DNA of 64,000 bases from Xestospongia muta. Lineage: Eukaryota > Porifera > Demospongiae > Haplosclerida > Petrosiidae. The position numbers and the translations under genes were made by a program. Under the pieces are notes generated by a model. That model searched no databases. It worked only from the letters and a program-made list of their open reading frames with translations, and was not told where the DNA came from. Positions 12,252-24,474 of this stretch are shown in pieces. Where the stretch lies: contig OY848917.1 in the NCBI GenBank assembly GCA_963693285.1, positions 16,306,192-16,370,191 of the forward strand, written 5' to 3'. Within the stretch, counting starts at the first letter, position 1. Each line of letters opens with the position of its first letter.

Positions 12252-13269
12252 GTGCTCATCTGGGATGGGTGGAGCTACTTACAAAAAGTTGTTGTGAAAT
12301 GCATCAAACCATGCTAAGATATGCTCTATAGTGCAACTTTGACTATACGACTGTATGACTCAAATACCTAAAACTAGTACTACTTGACAAAGAGTAAATG
12401 TTAGTGCCAATATATTGCTAGTAACATTCAATTGGACTTTATAGTTAGTAGGAACAGCTGATTACTTGTATTATTATACCTCTAAAAATTGATTGTTGAT
12501 TTTGTATGCTGTATAAGTAAACGTAACAGTTTTTATGACTAATGTACTTCTAGCTACATAATCAGTAGTACATTAGTAGTCAAACAGTGTTATGTTTACT
12601 TTTAATTTCATTTTAAGTTTGTTACATGCAACCTGTATAACAACAATATATTGGTTACATCAACAAATCGATTTTTACAGTGACTGTTGTGTGTACTCAC
12701 AAACTACTTACTGCAATAAAGTAAACATCATGTACAGTTTTCATTGTTAATATAATAAATGTACTATGGAATTGACTATTCATGTAGATAAGTTTAAGAA
12801 CTGCATTCATGAGATATTGAAGCAGGGCTGCTACTATGAAATTCTTATATACACTATATATTTTGTAGGGATGCTTACAACCAAAACTTACACGAATTGG
12901 TTAATTGGTTTTATTTTAGCAGTTATGTTTATCTTTCACACAAAAGTCTAAACAAATAGTTGGGAAAATTAAATAAATATCAGGATTTAGAATGTCACAT
13001 TTATGATGTGTTTCATGTATAATGGCTAAATCTGACAGTCTTGATTTTTTACATTTTAAAGCAAGACATTTTCTAAGTACACAATTGAACATTCGTATGT
13101 CTTTCTAGCAGTTTTAAGTTGGCTCATTATTTCCCTTGATTGGTTTAGTTGGCAAATAACTCCTCCTTGGTGTTTTAGAATGATCAATGTGATCATGATA
13201 TGTGTTATTAGTTTTAACAATCTATTAATATTAACAATAGCCCATTTAACACAAGCTTTAGAATATCAA
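12252..13269. other. AT-rich intergenic region
   Basis: No supported gene. An AT-rich 61-codon frame at 12766-12951 has no splice or promoter context and is not called. Confidence 0.4.
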
Positions 13270-13510
13270 TAAACCATTTGATGTTCTTTATTTCAGATAT
13301 TACAGAGGCTTTTTTATTTGAGAAATATCGAGTTTATAGCAATTGTTAAGTAGTCCATAAAGAAGCATCTCTTTTAGATATAGATTTACGTGTGTGAGAG
13401 AACTTAAATGCAAAATTAAAATGGTATAACATATTTCATAGATTAACTGATGATATTGTAATTTCAATGAAACGTCATCTAATACAGATATGCTCATTTA
13501 TGTGTAATCA
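13270..13510. repeat. Dispersed repeat, copy 2
   Basis: Partner of 9691-9965 in the same orientation. Non-coding. Confidence 0.55.
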
Positions 13511-13556
13511 ACAATACTGGACATTTTAACAAAATTCTTATTACAATCTTGCTATC

Positions 13557-13737
13557 TCACCAATGCTCCTGCATAATGTATCTGCAGATCTTTGTCTTCT
13601 TCGATGTTTTTGAGCCACTCCCACAGGATGTTGTGCTTCCTCGTCCACTACCTCCTCCCAAGGATGTAAAGCCACTACTATCAACAACATCTTGAGAAAT
13701 CAGACATTCCCCTTCTCGTAGTCCGCTTACTTCGTAA
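13557..13737 (-). CDS. Possible terminal exon, Gly/Ser-rich
   Basis: On the minus strand a good acceptor (TTCTCTCTCAG) precedes a frame reading YEVSGLREGECLISQDVV, then a Gly/Ser-rich stretch (SLGGGSGRGSTTS) and a basic end before a stop. Composition is less AT-rich than the surroundings, which is why I note it. I recognise no family and found no upstream partner exon. Confidence 0.25.
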
Positions 13738-13739
13738 CT

Positions 13740-14845
13740 GAGAGAGAATTAATCAGCTTTATCCAAGACTTACCAAATCATACAACCTTGCTCTTTAACT
13801 CAGCCACTTATTATGGTATTAGACAAAGAGAAAAGTCCCTAGCAAGTGAAAATAAGCAAAGGATTTACTAGTGTTGTTTTTTTGTAAGTTACTTTATTCA
13901 TGAGATTTTAATTAGGTTTAGTTACTTTAGTGCTTAAACTGTTTAGTTTTAGTTAGTTAACTAAAAGTCAAAACTCTTTTAGTTATTTTTAGTTGTTTGG
14001 GAATACTTTTAGTTTCAGTTGTTGCGAGCAAAGACATTTGTTCTTATAAGTATACTTTGGGTTTAATCAAACCTGATATTATACATGTATGTATTGCTTG
14101 TTCATTGTCAAAAACACTTCATGTTCTAAGTGCTTCCAACTTAGACGATTTTGCCTTCCACTAGAGCTATAGACAGTTTGTGAAAAGTTTTTTTGATTGG
14201 TGCGCTAGAAGTGACCAAGATGTCTTTAGCTACTAGAGCTAATTTTTGGTATAACTTTTCTTATTCAGAAGGTAGAATTTCTCACAGTCGACAGTCTTTT
14301 ATAGCTAAAGAACTAGTTTATTTCATCAAATCTGTGTTTCATTTGACTCATCATTTTTTCCTGACTATTTAAAATCAACTGACTCAGAAGATGAAATTGT
14401 TTAAAAAGAGGCTGTTCTGTCCCTTCAGATATTGTATGGTGGAATCATTTTATGGAGAACACTATAGACTATGAAATTAATGAGATAAAGTTTAATTATT
14501 GTAATTACAATTACAATTACCTCAATATGCTTATTTTTGGAAAAGATCTTTTCACACAATTCTGTACTTCCTATCAAGAGCTGTAGCAATAATGTACAGA
14601 GGTATGTTGTCACTATTTTCAGAACTTAAAATTCTCCTGACTACTAGAATAACCTTGTGCGGCTTGTTTTTTGCAAAGAAATGAGCTGTTAATCCAACAA
14701 AGGATTCTTTTTTGACATGATGACATGATATACTACATGACATAACTTTTTAAATGATTGGATAAATGACTCATAAAATCAATTATTGAATAACCACTGT
14801 CATTGCAATCAATGCTGAAAAGCACATTCGGAATAACCAGCTGGT
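13740..14845. other. AT-rich non-coding region
   Basis: No supported gene. It contains TTAGTTA-type low-complexity sequence (13900-14020), the reverse-strand counterpart of the TAACTAAAA tracts at 33.5-33.9 kb. Confidence 0.35.
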
Positions 14846-14846
14846 T

Positions 14847-16886
14847 TCAGTCTATCAGAAGGAAGGCCTTCCTCCATTTTAAGTCATAATGCTTACTTCT
14901 TACTGAACAATTTTTGGAAGATTTTTTGTCCAAAGCATACAGTAATTTTGTTAGATATTTTCTTCTCCAGGGAAGAGTGGGAATAATAAACTGGTAATCT
15001 TCACTTACATCACTCTCTTCTGAGCTCATCATATCACCAGTGAAACAAACTCTCCACTTTGCTTTAGTAGCATCAGATAGGCCAGCTATTTGATCATATT
15101 CAGTAAGTCTTTGTTGTAGGTTCTATTAAAAAACAGTGTTTGAAATAAAAGGAAAAATTCATAGATATTTACACTAACATTATTAATATCATTTCCTATA
15201 ATGGAAATTACAATAGTATTAATTAAATGGTATGAACTACTTATGTTATCCTGTTTATTATTCTCTGTTTTTCACACTTATTAGAATACTTTCCTGAATT
15301 TATGAGCTTTGCCTTAGTGTGACAACTTGAAAATAAGTTTTAGTAGCATCTATAAAAAAATCATAATGATGAGTAATATGGTACAACCATATTTAATAAA
15401 ATACTTAATAATGCACACATTATATAATACATAACATTCATAATTTCAACAGATATGCCAATATGTCTTTCAGGTTGATAATATTACTAACCATTAAAGT
15501 TAGTAATGATGTAGCCACTGAAGTGGCTACATCAGGAAAATGAGATTTCACTTCTGCTACTAATTTCTTTAATATCATATGATTTTTTTTGTCACCTATT
15601 TTCTTACTACAACAAGTATACAGAAGATAATGTTACAAGTAGAGGTCATGTTATTCATACCTAAAGTTCCATTCAAGGTTCTCATCTTCTTCGTATAAAG
15701 CTAAATATGTTTTGCGTACACAATCCTAGGTAATAAAAGTTACTATAACATGATGTGTGGGTGGGTCAAATGTACTAACAGTGTTATACATACAATATTG
15801 TCACAATAATTATTTGCCTATCACTGTAAAAATTAATCATAGTTTAGACTAGTAAGCAGACCTTTCGACCTTTCAACCCTACTATTAGTTTATAATGGGA
15901 CGAAGGGAAATGTCTTGAGATTCTTGACACAAATTACAGTGTACTGTTTGTTAAAAAATACACAATCAATTGACTGTACACATAATATAGTACTGTAATA
16001 TATTTATTTTCCAGTTTAGCCCCATACCAAAAACATTTCAAACCCTAAAGCATAAGGATAGTATACAGTATTCTTTCTAAATAAACATATCATGATACCT
16101 AAGTCAACCAAAAAGCCTAAGGAGAAATTGAGATTACCATAGACCACAAATTGTGTAAATAGCTATGTGGTTGTATTATAAAAGCTGTTAAATTTCTCAC
16201 TTTACCTCAGCAGATCAAAATAACTTACTCTTACTTCAGGAGGTGAAATCTTTCTTCTTGTAGTAGAACCATGACATTGTCCAAATCTACCTTCCAAGTC
16301 CTCAATACATGTCTGTAACCTTTTTCTTCTGAATTTTTAATCTCTTGGACAATTTTTTCCATTGCTACAAAAATATAACATAAAAGTGTACAATTTTACC
16401 ATTCACCTGTCTGTTCATTATCAATGAAGTTATGGACAACAGGAGATTCCTTAACTTTAGTACTACCTTGAGTTTTTTGATTACATTTCGAAAGAATTCT
16501 TGATGCTGACTTAGCTTTAGCATGGTAGGGAGTTATTTCAGTTGAAGCTTTACTCTGTGTGGTATTGTCAGTTTGGTTTTGACTAGTAATAACTTTGGTA
16601 CAACACTGTTGTCTTTTGTTTTTAAAGAAGCGCTAGCATTTATCCAAGAAGGTAACTGAGATGGACCAATGGCATCTTCGAAACGAGAGAGTAGGTTCAA
16701 TCGACTGTTCAGTGCTATTCTTGGAGGTGTAGGAGGATTTACAACAGGACTTGAGTCATCACATTCAGTACTGTGACAGTTAGATGAGCTCGATGACATG
16801 CTCTCAGGATACTCATCATAGTTATTATCATTGAGTTGATCAAAATAGCTAGGACTGGGTTGATGCTTATGGAAAGAATAGGCCAT
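14847..16886 (-). CDS. Unrecognised multi-exon gene with a MSSEES...LPWR segment, possibly broken
   Basis: Starts at ATG 16886 with an acidic, Ser-rich N-terminus (SMSSSSSNCHSTECDDSS). Likely exon pieces on the minus strand are about 16886-16410, 16375-16250 (acceptor TTTTTGTAG), 15725-15661 (acceptor TACCTAG, donor GTATGA) and 15122-14847. The last encodes MMSSEESDVSEDYQF then TLPWRRKYLTKLLYALD, a pattern I associate with an uncharacterised protein family in many invertebrates. Frames do not connect cleanly: exon 1 needs a shift near 16590 to stay open to its donor, and the second piece is open in two frames. So this is either a misread splice model or a decaying gene. It is divergent from the gene at 17011, with which it shares a promoter. 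Function unknown. Confidence 0.4.
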
Positions 16887-17010
16887 GTTCTAACTTCTAG
16901 AGCCAGAGAGAACGAGATAAAACTGTATAGAGATCCCGCGCCTTTCGGCTACGTTATCACGTGATCACTGCAACAGTGGAAGAGAGGTATCTTGGTTACT
17001 TTGTTCTAAA
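16887..17010. promoter_or_regulatory. Short bidirectional promoter
   Basis: Only 124 bp separate the two divergent start codons. The interval is richer in G+C and CpG than its surroundings and includes CCCGCGCCTTTCGG and a palindromic ATCACGTGAT (E-box core CACGTG). Confidence 0.55.
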
Positions 17011-17418
17011 ATGTCTCAGAGATTAAGACAGTCTAAGACTACAAATTTCATGCTTTGTGGACATTATTTTAAAAGACTCTCATTGAAAACTTACAAGCAG
17101 CATCGACGATTATACTGTCACTCAGGAATCTGGTGTAATGTATCACAACCCCAGAAGCACAATGATGATAGCTCTTCTATCAGTTTGTCTGATTCATCTA
17201 GTGATGATTCCGTTAAAGAGACTGATTTTTGCTACGAGAGAGAACAGCTGTCATGTCATTACTTTGGTAAACTTAATGAGGTGTATTGTAACTCAACTTT
17301 TGAGTTCTGTTCAGACAACCAGTTTGTACCAATAGAAAACATTCTTGGGATTGCTCTTTCTTGCACTTACACTATCAATGACGAGACAGTACTAGTTGTG
17401 AGTCCATTAATTTCTTGA
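17011..17418 (+). CDS. Unrecognised Cys/His-containing protein, probable first exon
   Basis: ATG at 17011 opens a 135-codon frame. The N-terminal 45 residues are basic with spaced Cys/His (LCGHYFKRLSLKTYKQHRRL then YCHSGIWC), suggesting a zinc-binding fold, followed by an acidic Ser/Asp run (SLSDSSSDDS). The frame stops at 17418, but a strong phase-0 donor GTGAGT at 17398 may end the exon earlier. No downstream exon was identified. The neighbouring divergent gene and this N-terminal type suggest transposon-derived or domesticated genes, which is inference. Confidence 0.5.
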   Translation: MSQRLRQSKTTNFMLCGHYFKRLSLKTYKQHRRLYCHSGIWCNVSQPQKHNDDSSSISLSDSSSDDSVKETDFCYEREQLSCHYFGKLNEVYCNSTFEFCSDNQFVPIENILGIALSCTYTINDETVLVVSPLIS

Positions 17419-18955
17419 AGACCATAAATAATTGATTTTACGTTTTTCCTTTAAAGTTATAAATTTATGTTATTGCTTGATAATAAACTTTGAAGCATAT
17501 ATAATTAATTATCAATGAAAACACTTGTTTCTAACCTTTGGAATTGTGGAGTATTTTAATATTGGAAACATAATAAAAATTACAAATTTTCAAAACAGAA
17601 ACGTATAGAGAAATTTATTATATATGTTTCCTATACGTTTCTTAGAGGACAACATACTGGAAACATATTTAATTTTCCAGTGTATCAATATTGATATGAC
17701 CCAGGTTGTCTTGTTCAGATCTACCTCATCCTCTACTTCTAGTATTCTTAATGATGTCACTACACCATTGATTGTACGGCTCTTTTATGTACTTAACACA
17801 AGATGCTTTATTTCAGCCTCTAGATACTCTAAAAAATTCTTAGCCTTTCCTTTTCATACTAACATAATTATTACTAACATTCAATTAATTAATTTTAAAT
17901 ATGCATGGTTCTCTTGTAAAGCTCAATATTCTCTCCTGTTTTGTTGTTATTGGACTTAGAATAAACAGATTTATAAGTTTTTTGGTTTCTAATGGCTACT
18001 TTGATATGATGAACGTCCCATCACTTTTACATTCTTATTTATTATCTGTGGAATCACTTTCACTTGCCCAAAAATTTTCTAATCTTTTCATTTTCTCATT
18101 GTTCAATGAATTGTCGTCTATTTTTACAACCATTTGGATTCTCTTTTTTGAAATGATAATATTAATTGTTATAGTAAAGGAGTAGTGTATTACCTTCACC
18201 TTAAAGCATGGATTGTAAGTCAAACATTTTCCTTCTTATGCACAGTGAGAAGTTTCTATCACTTCAGTAAATCCTTTAATTCTCTTCAGTAAATTCATGT
18301 AAATATTTGATAGTCATGTATACAGGGTACTCATTGGGTCAAAATAACTATAACAATTGTTTTGAGAACATGCAGAAAGAAGTATAAAACCTCCTGTTTG
18401 TTAAAAGATTTCATATAAATTTTAAACATCTTATTTATCTAGGATGATCATTTTCTACTTACATAACACTATTATCATTTGCAATATTAGATAAATCATT
18501 GCCAGCTTGTCTTGTAGAAATTGCCATTTTGTGTATTGAAGTGAACAAACCTAAATAGAATGTTTTGTGTGGAATACCTCATATAAAAAGTAAATCATAC
18601 TAATGGGATTTTATTGTTTGATGAGATTTTTGTTTTCTCCAAAAAAGTTAATATTTTTTGTTATTGTAATATAATAAGGATATTAGCACTGTACCTAAAT
18701 CAAGGTTATAAAAATTCACATTTCATCACCAAAATAAAATGAAAAGTACTGAATTACAGAATCTTTACCACAATTTCTGTAGTGATGTTATTTTGTTAGT
18801 TTGTTTGTATAAGTTGCTATAACTTTAAAATGAAGCATTTTTAACGAAAATTCCCACTTTGAGTTTGTAGATAATTACATTTTGTACTGATAGTCTTTAT
18901 GACTTTCCAAGCTTTGTCTTCTTTTTTATATAGAATGAATTTAAAGTAGTTAACT
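17419..18955. other. AT-rich non-coding region
   Basis: Open frames here (e.g. 17624-17959, 17901-18185) are AT-rich without splice or start context. No gene is called. Confidence 0.35.
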
Positions 18956-18959
18956 ATTG

Positions 18960-19560
18960 CCGTTTCTCTGTCAAGCTTTGCACAAGTAGCTATAGACACT
19001 CTCGTTACCGAGTTAGAGACTCTGTCGAAGTTATCAGAACATTATATGCAGCTAACTTTAAGAGAGTTAGTTAGAGCAGTTCAAATTGCATAACCAATTA
19101 TTCTAGCAAGCTAGCCTCTCCTCAAGATGACTGGCGGAGGAAGCTCTAGAAGCGAACTAGGCTTTCTAGCAAATTGGCCCCTCCTCTTTTTTTGATAAAC
19201 TGACGGACGGAGGAGGACTACAAGTGAACTGCGTCGGCTTATATTATATAACTCCGCGTGACAATTTGCAATAACAGTTTATAACCACTATGTAAACATT
19301 GAGGTAGTGCACCACATACCACTCATTTTAATTAGCCCCTCCTTCCTTTTTTGAAAAGTTGACTGGTAGAAGCGAACTACGTAGGCTTACTAGTGCCTCA
19401 ATTTTACATAGTAATCACATAGTGCTTTACGTAAAAACTCCCACGTGATAATTGTAATAAAAGTATAGTATGCTTCTAGACTCTCCTCCGCCCGTCAGCT
19501 TATTAAAAAGGAGGAGGGGGTAGTTGAATAAACTAGTTCCCAGCTAGCTCTCTTTCACAC
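18960..19560. repeat. GC-richer foldback (MITE-like) cluster
   Basis: Contains inverted copies of a motif: GATAAACTGACGGACGGAGG near 19193-19215 is mirrored by CTCCTCCGCCCGTCAGCTTA near 19483-19503, with a further partial left-type copy at 19340-19385. Internal sequence includes CAATTTGCAATAAC and TTATAACCACTA. The arms could pair over about 35-40 bp. No coding capacity seen. Confidence 0.6.
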
Positions 19561-19701
19561 GATAGATACTGTACGACATGGATGTGAAACTATGCTAAAC
19601 CGGATGTCCACATGCGTTTTACGCCGGAAATACGTAATAAAACACTCATTAAAAGATATTAGTGGAATGTTCTCATATCTTCTATAATATTCAAGACAAT
19701 A

Positions 19702-20088
19702 CATAGGAGGCTAAAGGGGGGGGGGGTGGAGGGGCTAGACCCCCCAATATTTAGAAAGGGGGCTCAGCTTAGCCCACAAAAAGAATCAAGTTAATCTTAT
19801 AGGTGTTGATGAAACTGTCAAAAGTTTTGACATATTTGCAGGCCACAATGACAGAAAAACAGCTTAACAATTGTCTGGTCCTTCATGCACACAGATGCAT
19901 AACTGATGAGTGTGATCTTGTTAAAATAGCTAAGGAATTTGTTATGGTAAATAATGAACGAAGGAAATACCTTGGTACATTTTAAATTAATGTTGGTAAT
20001 ATTGATTGTGATTATATCAAACATAGTTTCTGCATTATGGGTACATTCGTGTCTGCATATTTATCACATAGTGCCTCATCTGTCTATG
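19702..20088 (+). mobile_element. hAT-derived short element, copy 2
   Basis: A 387-bp relative of 6775-7219, again starting CATAGGAGGCT and ending CTATG, flanked by its own perfect 5-bp duplication CAATA (19697-19701 and 20089-20093). The internal frame reads TMTEKQLNNCLVLHAHR through RRKYLGTF, again like the C-terminus of a hAT transposase. It lacks the ~40 bp present near the right end of copy 1. Confidence 0.75.
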
Positions 20089-20269
20089 CAATAGCAGATG
20101 GGAGAACCTGAAATATAAGAGATTTGCCATATCCAGTTAGCAAAGAAATAAAACATTGATTTCCCTCTAAAATTTTTAAGACAGCCTTTCCCTGCTCGTC
20201 CTTTAAACAGTCATGAGCCATTTGAAGATAGTCTAATCCAAATTGAATTGCAAGACCTTCTTTTCATTC

Positions 20270-20450
20270 ATATATAACTTCACATGTGGCAATTGTAGTA
20301 ACAATTTATAACCACTACGTAAACTTTGTGCTACTCCCCTACATTCCATACATTCCAATGGGGCAGTAAACCTAATTCGTTTCTAGACACTCCTCCGCCT
20401 GTCAGCTTATCAAAAACGAGGAGGGTATAGCTCGCTAAACAAGTCATCTA
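20270..20450. repeat. Further foldback-family fragment
   Basis: Shares CACATGTGGCAATTG-type and TTATAACCACTACGTAAAC text with 19245-19310, and ACTCCTCCGCCTGTCAGCTT (20389-20408) with the right arm at 19483. It lies directly upstream of the first copy of the duplicated promoter and is absent from the second copy. Confidence 0.5.
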
Positions 20451-20571
20451 GCACTTAGGAATGTGTTGCTGGTGAATTGTGCTGTTAATTAAAGTTTTTC
20501 CTTTTGTAGTCGGGCGGCTCTGAATGTTTGCTTTCCTTGTTATAATTAGATTACGCTTGTGATCTGTTATC

Positions 20572-20820
20572 ATGAGCAAGCGGGAATTGGTAAGCAAATC
20601 ATAGTCCTATATATTGTTTTATATTATCCTGTCAAAATAAAAGGAATAAATCCACCGTGCATGGTTAGGTAGTGGGTAGATTGTCCTATGGACATCAGAG
20701 TAGTCCCCAATATATAACCAATGATGTTATAGCTGCTGTTGTTTTACTATTTGTATTAGTAGTTGTGTCTAACTGTGTAATTTATTACATCCTAACTAAT
20801 GTTCAACCTAACTATCCCTA
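20572..20820 (+). CDS. Small single-pass membrane protein or 5' exons of the ankyrin gene, copy 1
   Basis: Exon 1 (20572-20589) encodes MSKREL and ends at a GTAAGC donor. Exon 2 starts at 20668 after TGGTTAG and runs in phase 0 to a stop at 20818-20820, for 56 residues in total. Residues ~26-48 (AAVVLLFVLVVVSNCVIYYI) form one strong membrane helix. The region from about 20495 is closely repeated at 50590-50918. If an internal phase-0 donor at 20776 (GTAATT) were used, these exons could join ankyrin exon 1 at 24990 in frame; this is untested. No family recognised. Confidence 0.45.
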
Positions 20821-21879
20821 AACCATTGTCAGACAGCCATTAAAAATTACTTACATACTTATATACTAACTGGAGTCATTAATAACTTATATCAGTTGAT
20901 GTGCAATTTGATAAACTAATTTTATAATTTTATTTTGAACAATAGATTTAATCTTTGTTACTGATTTGACAGCTTGTTAATAGATAAAGTATCCATGCTT
21001 CAATCTTTGTAAGAACCTTTGTTATGTGTATGTAACACTGCTAAAGTTTATGTAGGTTTACTGTCTTGTTTTATTATATTGTTCTATGTGACTTATGAAG
21101 TCAATGAATGAATTTAGTGTTTGTAGATTAACCACTGATGTACAGGTTCTGCTTCAGCAATCACTTCAAATTAGGTGCTAGGGATCAATACTTGGACCTT
21201 TTGTAAAAAATCTTTGAGCAATATCATAGCTTTTCTAATTCTGTCGTATCCATACTTGCCAAAATACCTTACAACAATAGTACCATCAAAATAACCTTAA
21301 GATTCTGACAATTGTAATCCATTTCTACCATCATTGCAATTTAAAACACAAGTTAAAAGAAGTGACAAAATGTGGTTATGCCTCCATTGCATGGTCGGCC
21401 TTAAGAAAAGTATCTACTATTGTAATTTCTTGCTTTTATAAAACAGCACAATAGCACTAAATAGCCAAACTGCTTCTGCTCTGTTATACATTTTGAGTAA
21501 TAGCCTGAAGTATGTAATTACTTTAAGTAATTGTAGTAGATATTATCAGGTGTTAAAGTAAACAGTGATATCATATGAAGTAGGAACTACTCATGCATAT
21601 GTGATATGAGTAGGTACTACTATGTAGATAGTCACGTACAATATAGTTATAAATTAATAGATATCATTAAGTGGCAAATGTATAATACAGTACAAGATGG
21701 AGAGTAGGAACTAATATAAATGTACAAGTCTCTATAGGATACTATGAGTATAAATGTTATCATAATATAAGCAAAATAGTTGTGTTAAATCTACAAACAC
21801 TAATTTCCATTATGTACTAGATATGAATTCACATTATAGTTGTAGTTTACAAAAATTCATATAAAAATGGTGTAGCATA
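20821..21879. other. Non-coding part of duplicated block, copy 1
   Basis: Sequence from about 21060-21550 matches about 53755-54210 (e.g. AATATCATAGCTTTTCTAAT). No gene is seen. Confidence 0.5.
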
Positions 21880-22086
21880 TGTTGTGTATTTATGGTTAAT
21901 TAACTATTATTACTATAATGTTATTACTATTATATTATAATTTGTTATCACGTGGCAACCGTGTGCTCTGATTTGTGCATTTTCGACTCTCCTCTCTCTC
22001 TCTGTTTTCTCATTGATTATTGTAAGAATTGTGAATAAAATAAGATATTACAGTCCAAAGGCAGATCCGGTGCTAGATACATTACA
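21880..22086 (+). repeat. 5' LTR
   Basis: 207 bp, TG...CA ends. Shares AATTAACTATTATTACTAT, the CTCTCCTCTCTC run and GGATCCGGTGCTAGATACAT (here with one change) with the 3' repeat. Confidence 0.8.
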
Positions 22087-22167
22087 TAGTCCACCAAACC
22101 GGATACAAAGAGAAGAGAAGATATTTAGTAACTGGAATACTTCACTGAAGACACCACGTCATCGAAG

Positions 22168-23452
22168 ATGTCAGGCGAGGAAGTGAGAATGAAGAAACTC
22201 AAGAGAAAAGGACACTGCGGGTCCATGAAAAGTCTAATAGGTCAACTTAAGGATAACTTAGAAGAAGAGAACGGTCCTAACGTGCAAAAGCAGAGACAAC
22301 AAAGGTCATTGCTGTCTACTAAATTAGAGATATTATCTAAACTAGATGAAGAGATACTCGGATTGACTCCTGAGGACAATATGGAGCAGGAGATTGGCCT
22401 AGCAGACCAGACAAAGTAGAAGGTATGTTTAGCCATTAATGATATTGATCACGCTCTTGATCAGGCTGGTCAGCAAGTAATTCCTGCCAGTGTTAACCTC
22501 CACTCAAAGAACCCTGCCCAACCTGCTCGTACCACGAGAGGGAGCACATTGCCTCACTCGCCTCATTCATCTCCAGAGGCCACACCCCCACCTACTGACT
22601 TGCACACTGGTGATACCCATTCTCACTCTGAGTCTCACTCCCATAGATACTTCACCTATAGACACACCTATGGTGATAGCACAACCAAGAGCGAAATTTC
22701 GTAAGCTCACAATAAAGAAGTTTAATGGGGATCTTACTAAATGGGTCACGTTCTGGGACTCATTCGAGTCTGCAATACACTCTAACCGAACTCTGTTGAA
22801 TGTCAACAAGTTCAGTTACCTACATTCTTTCTTGGATTCCACGGCATCTGATACAATTGCCAGCCTAACACTGACCTCAGCAACTTATGAGGAATGTATA
22901 ACAACTTTAAGAAGAAGGTTTGGTAATGAGTAACGTATGGTGAACAAGCATATGGATGCACTGTTGATTCTGCAAACTGTTACCTCGCATCACAATCTCA
23001 AGGGACTTTGTCATCTCTATGACTCTGTGGAATCACATGTGAGTTGGTTGAGAGCACTAAGAGTTGATGCTGGGTCATACGGTCAATTTTTGTCCTCAAT
23101 ACTAATAAATAAATTACCTGCAGAGATGCGTCTCATTATTAGTCGTGAGCTTGGTGGTGGTAAGTGGAAGGTTGAGATGATGAGAATAATCAATTGTAAG
23201 ATAGAGGTGATAGAACGATCAACCACTAGCAGCCACCTTCACAAGCATCCAGTGAAGGGGACTCCACCCACATCTTCAACATTTTTCAATCATTCTGAGC
23301 AGTCAAGTCATTGTGTCTATTGTGGACAGGCACATCTATCAAGCTCATGCGCTGTGGTGACTGAAGTCACTGTGAAGAGAAAGGTATTACGTAGGTCAGG
23401 CAGATGTTACATTTGTCTGAAGACACCATATCAGTTAAAACTGTCGTTCTAA
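22168..23452 (+). pseudogene. Broken gag-like region of the BEL/Pao element
   Basis: ATG at 22168 opens an 83-codon charged frame ending at TAG (22417-22419). The same frame continues open beyond that stop for about 80 codons, then a shift is needed near 22670 to enter the frame encoding KFRKLTIKKFNGDLTKWVTF and LTSATYEECITTLRRRFGNE, typical of the DUF1759 segment of BEL/Pao gag proteins. A single in-frame TAA (22931-22933) interrupts it. The continuation (22937-23452) ends with a zinc-knuckle-like CVYCGQAHLSSSC and GRCYICLK. At least three lesions, so inactive. Confidence 0.7.
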
Positions 23453-23769
23453 GACTAGCTGCGGCAACTGTCGAGGTTGTCATGACACTACTATCTATCC
23501 ACATAGCAGTCAGAGCTTGAACGAAACTTATACCATTCCTTTAGAAATACAGAGTAGCTCAAATCAGACATTGAAACAGAACCCTGTACTACTTGCAGGG
23601 TAATCCAAGATCAAATTAAAAGGGCATAGTTGAGGTAGTCGATAATGTTACTGTGGTTGAAGAATAGAAGGTACATTACCTCCCTCACCATGGTGTTGTA
23701 AGGTAAGACAAGACAACTTCAAAATTGAGAATAGTCTATAGCCTCAGCCAGATCCACCAGTCCTTTACT

Positions 23770-24112
23770 CAATAACTGCCTATACACAGGTCCCAGTTTT
23801 GGCCAATCGATTTTTGATATTTTGCTGCGTTTCCGACTACATCGAGTTGCTCTTGCTGGAGACATAGAGAAGGCCTTCCTGATGGTTGCAGTGGATGAGA
23901 AAGATTGTGACATGTTAAGATTCTTATGGACTAGTGAGTTAGACAGTGCTGTACTGAAGCCATTGATCATCAGATTTACTCGTGTGATGTTCAGCGTATC
24001 ATCAAATCCATTTTTGTTGAACATGACAATCAATCATCATATCGAGTCATATAGAGATATAGATGCATCCTTTGTTCACAACGCTTTTCCTCGATTTATG
24101 TTGATGACATAA
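23770..24112 (+). pseudogene. Reverse-transcriptase fragment of the BEL/Pao element
   Basis: The frame at 23822-24112 contains VALAGDIEKAFLMVAVDEKD, the D-I-x-K-A-F motif of BEL/Pao-type reverse transcriptases, followed by LRFLWTSE. Upstream and downstream RT blocks are missing or out of frame (a VDDI-like piece follows near 24100). Confidence 0.7.
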
Positions 24113-24234
24113 GTTTTGGATTGCCTGATGCTGAGTCAATGTTTCAGCTATATCAGAAGTCCAAGGAGCAGAATGGAATGAAGAATGTTGCTAAGGTTTC
24201 TAAAAGATTCTGGAGACGATGGGAGCTGGAGTAT

Positions 24235-24474
24235 TAGGTTGAATTGAGGGAATTTCATCGCACCAACTGTCTCGTTCGAGGTGTGAATACTACTGTTAAG
24301 AAAAGAGAAATGGTCACCGTGTGTGATGAGAACCAGCCCAGAGGTCTTTGGAGGTTGGGTAGGATTTTAAGTACCATTGAAGAAACAAATGGGAATGTAA
24401 GAGGTGTTCGTGTGCGGGTACTATCTAAGAAGGGCCGAACAACGATTATCAACACTCGTATCCATTGGAAATAG
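24235..24474 (+). pseudogene. Integrase C-terminal (DUF5641-like) fragment
   Basis: The frame encodes REMVTVCDENQPRGLWRLGR and IETNGNVRGVRVRV-like text, characteristic of the domain after the integrase in BEL/Pao polyproteins. The integrase core is absent. Confidence 0.65.

Noticed and set aside
17624..18185. Two overlapping hydrophobic frames on the plus strand
   Set aside because: AT-rich sequence gives Phe/Leu/Ile-rich frames by chance; there is no splice, promoter or family signal.
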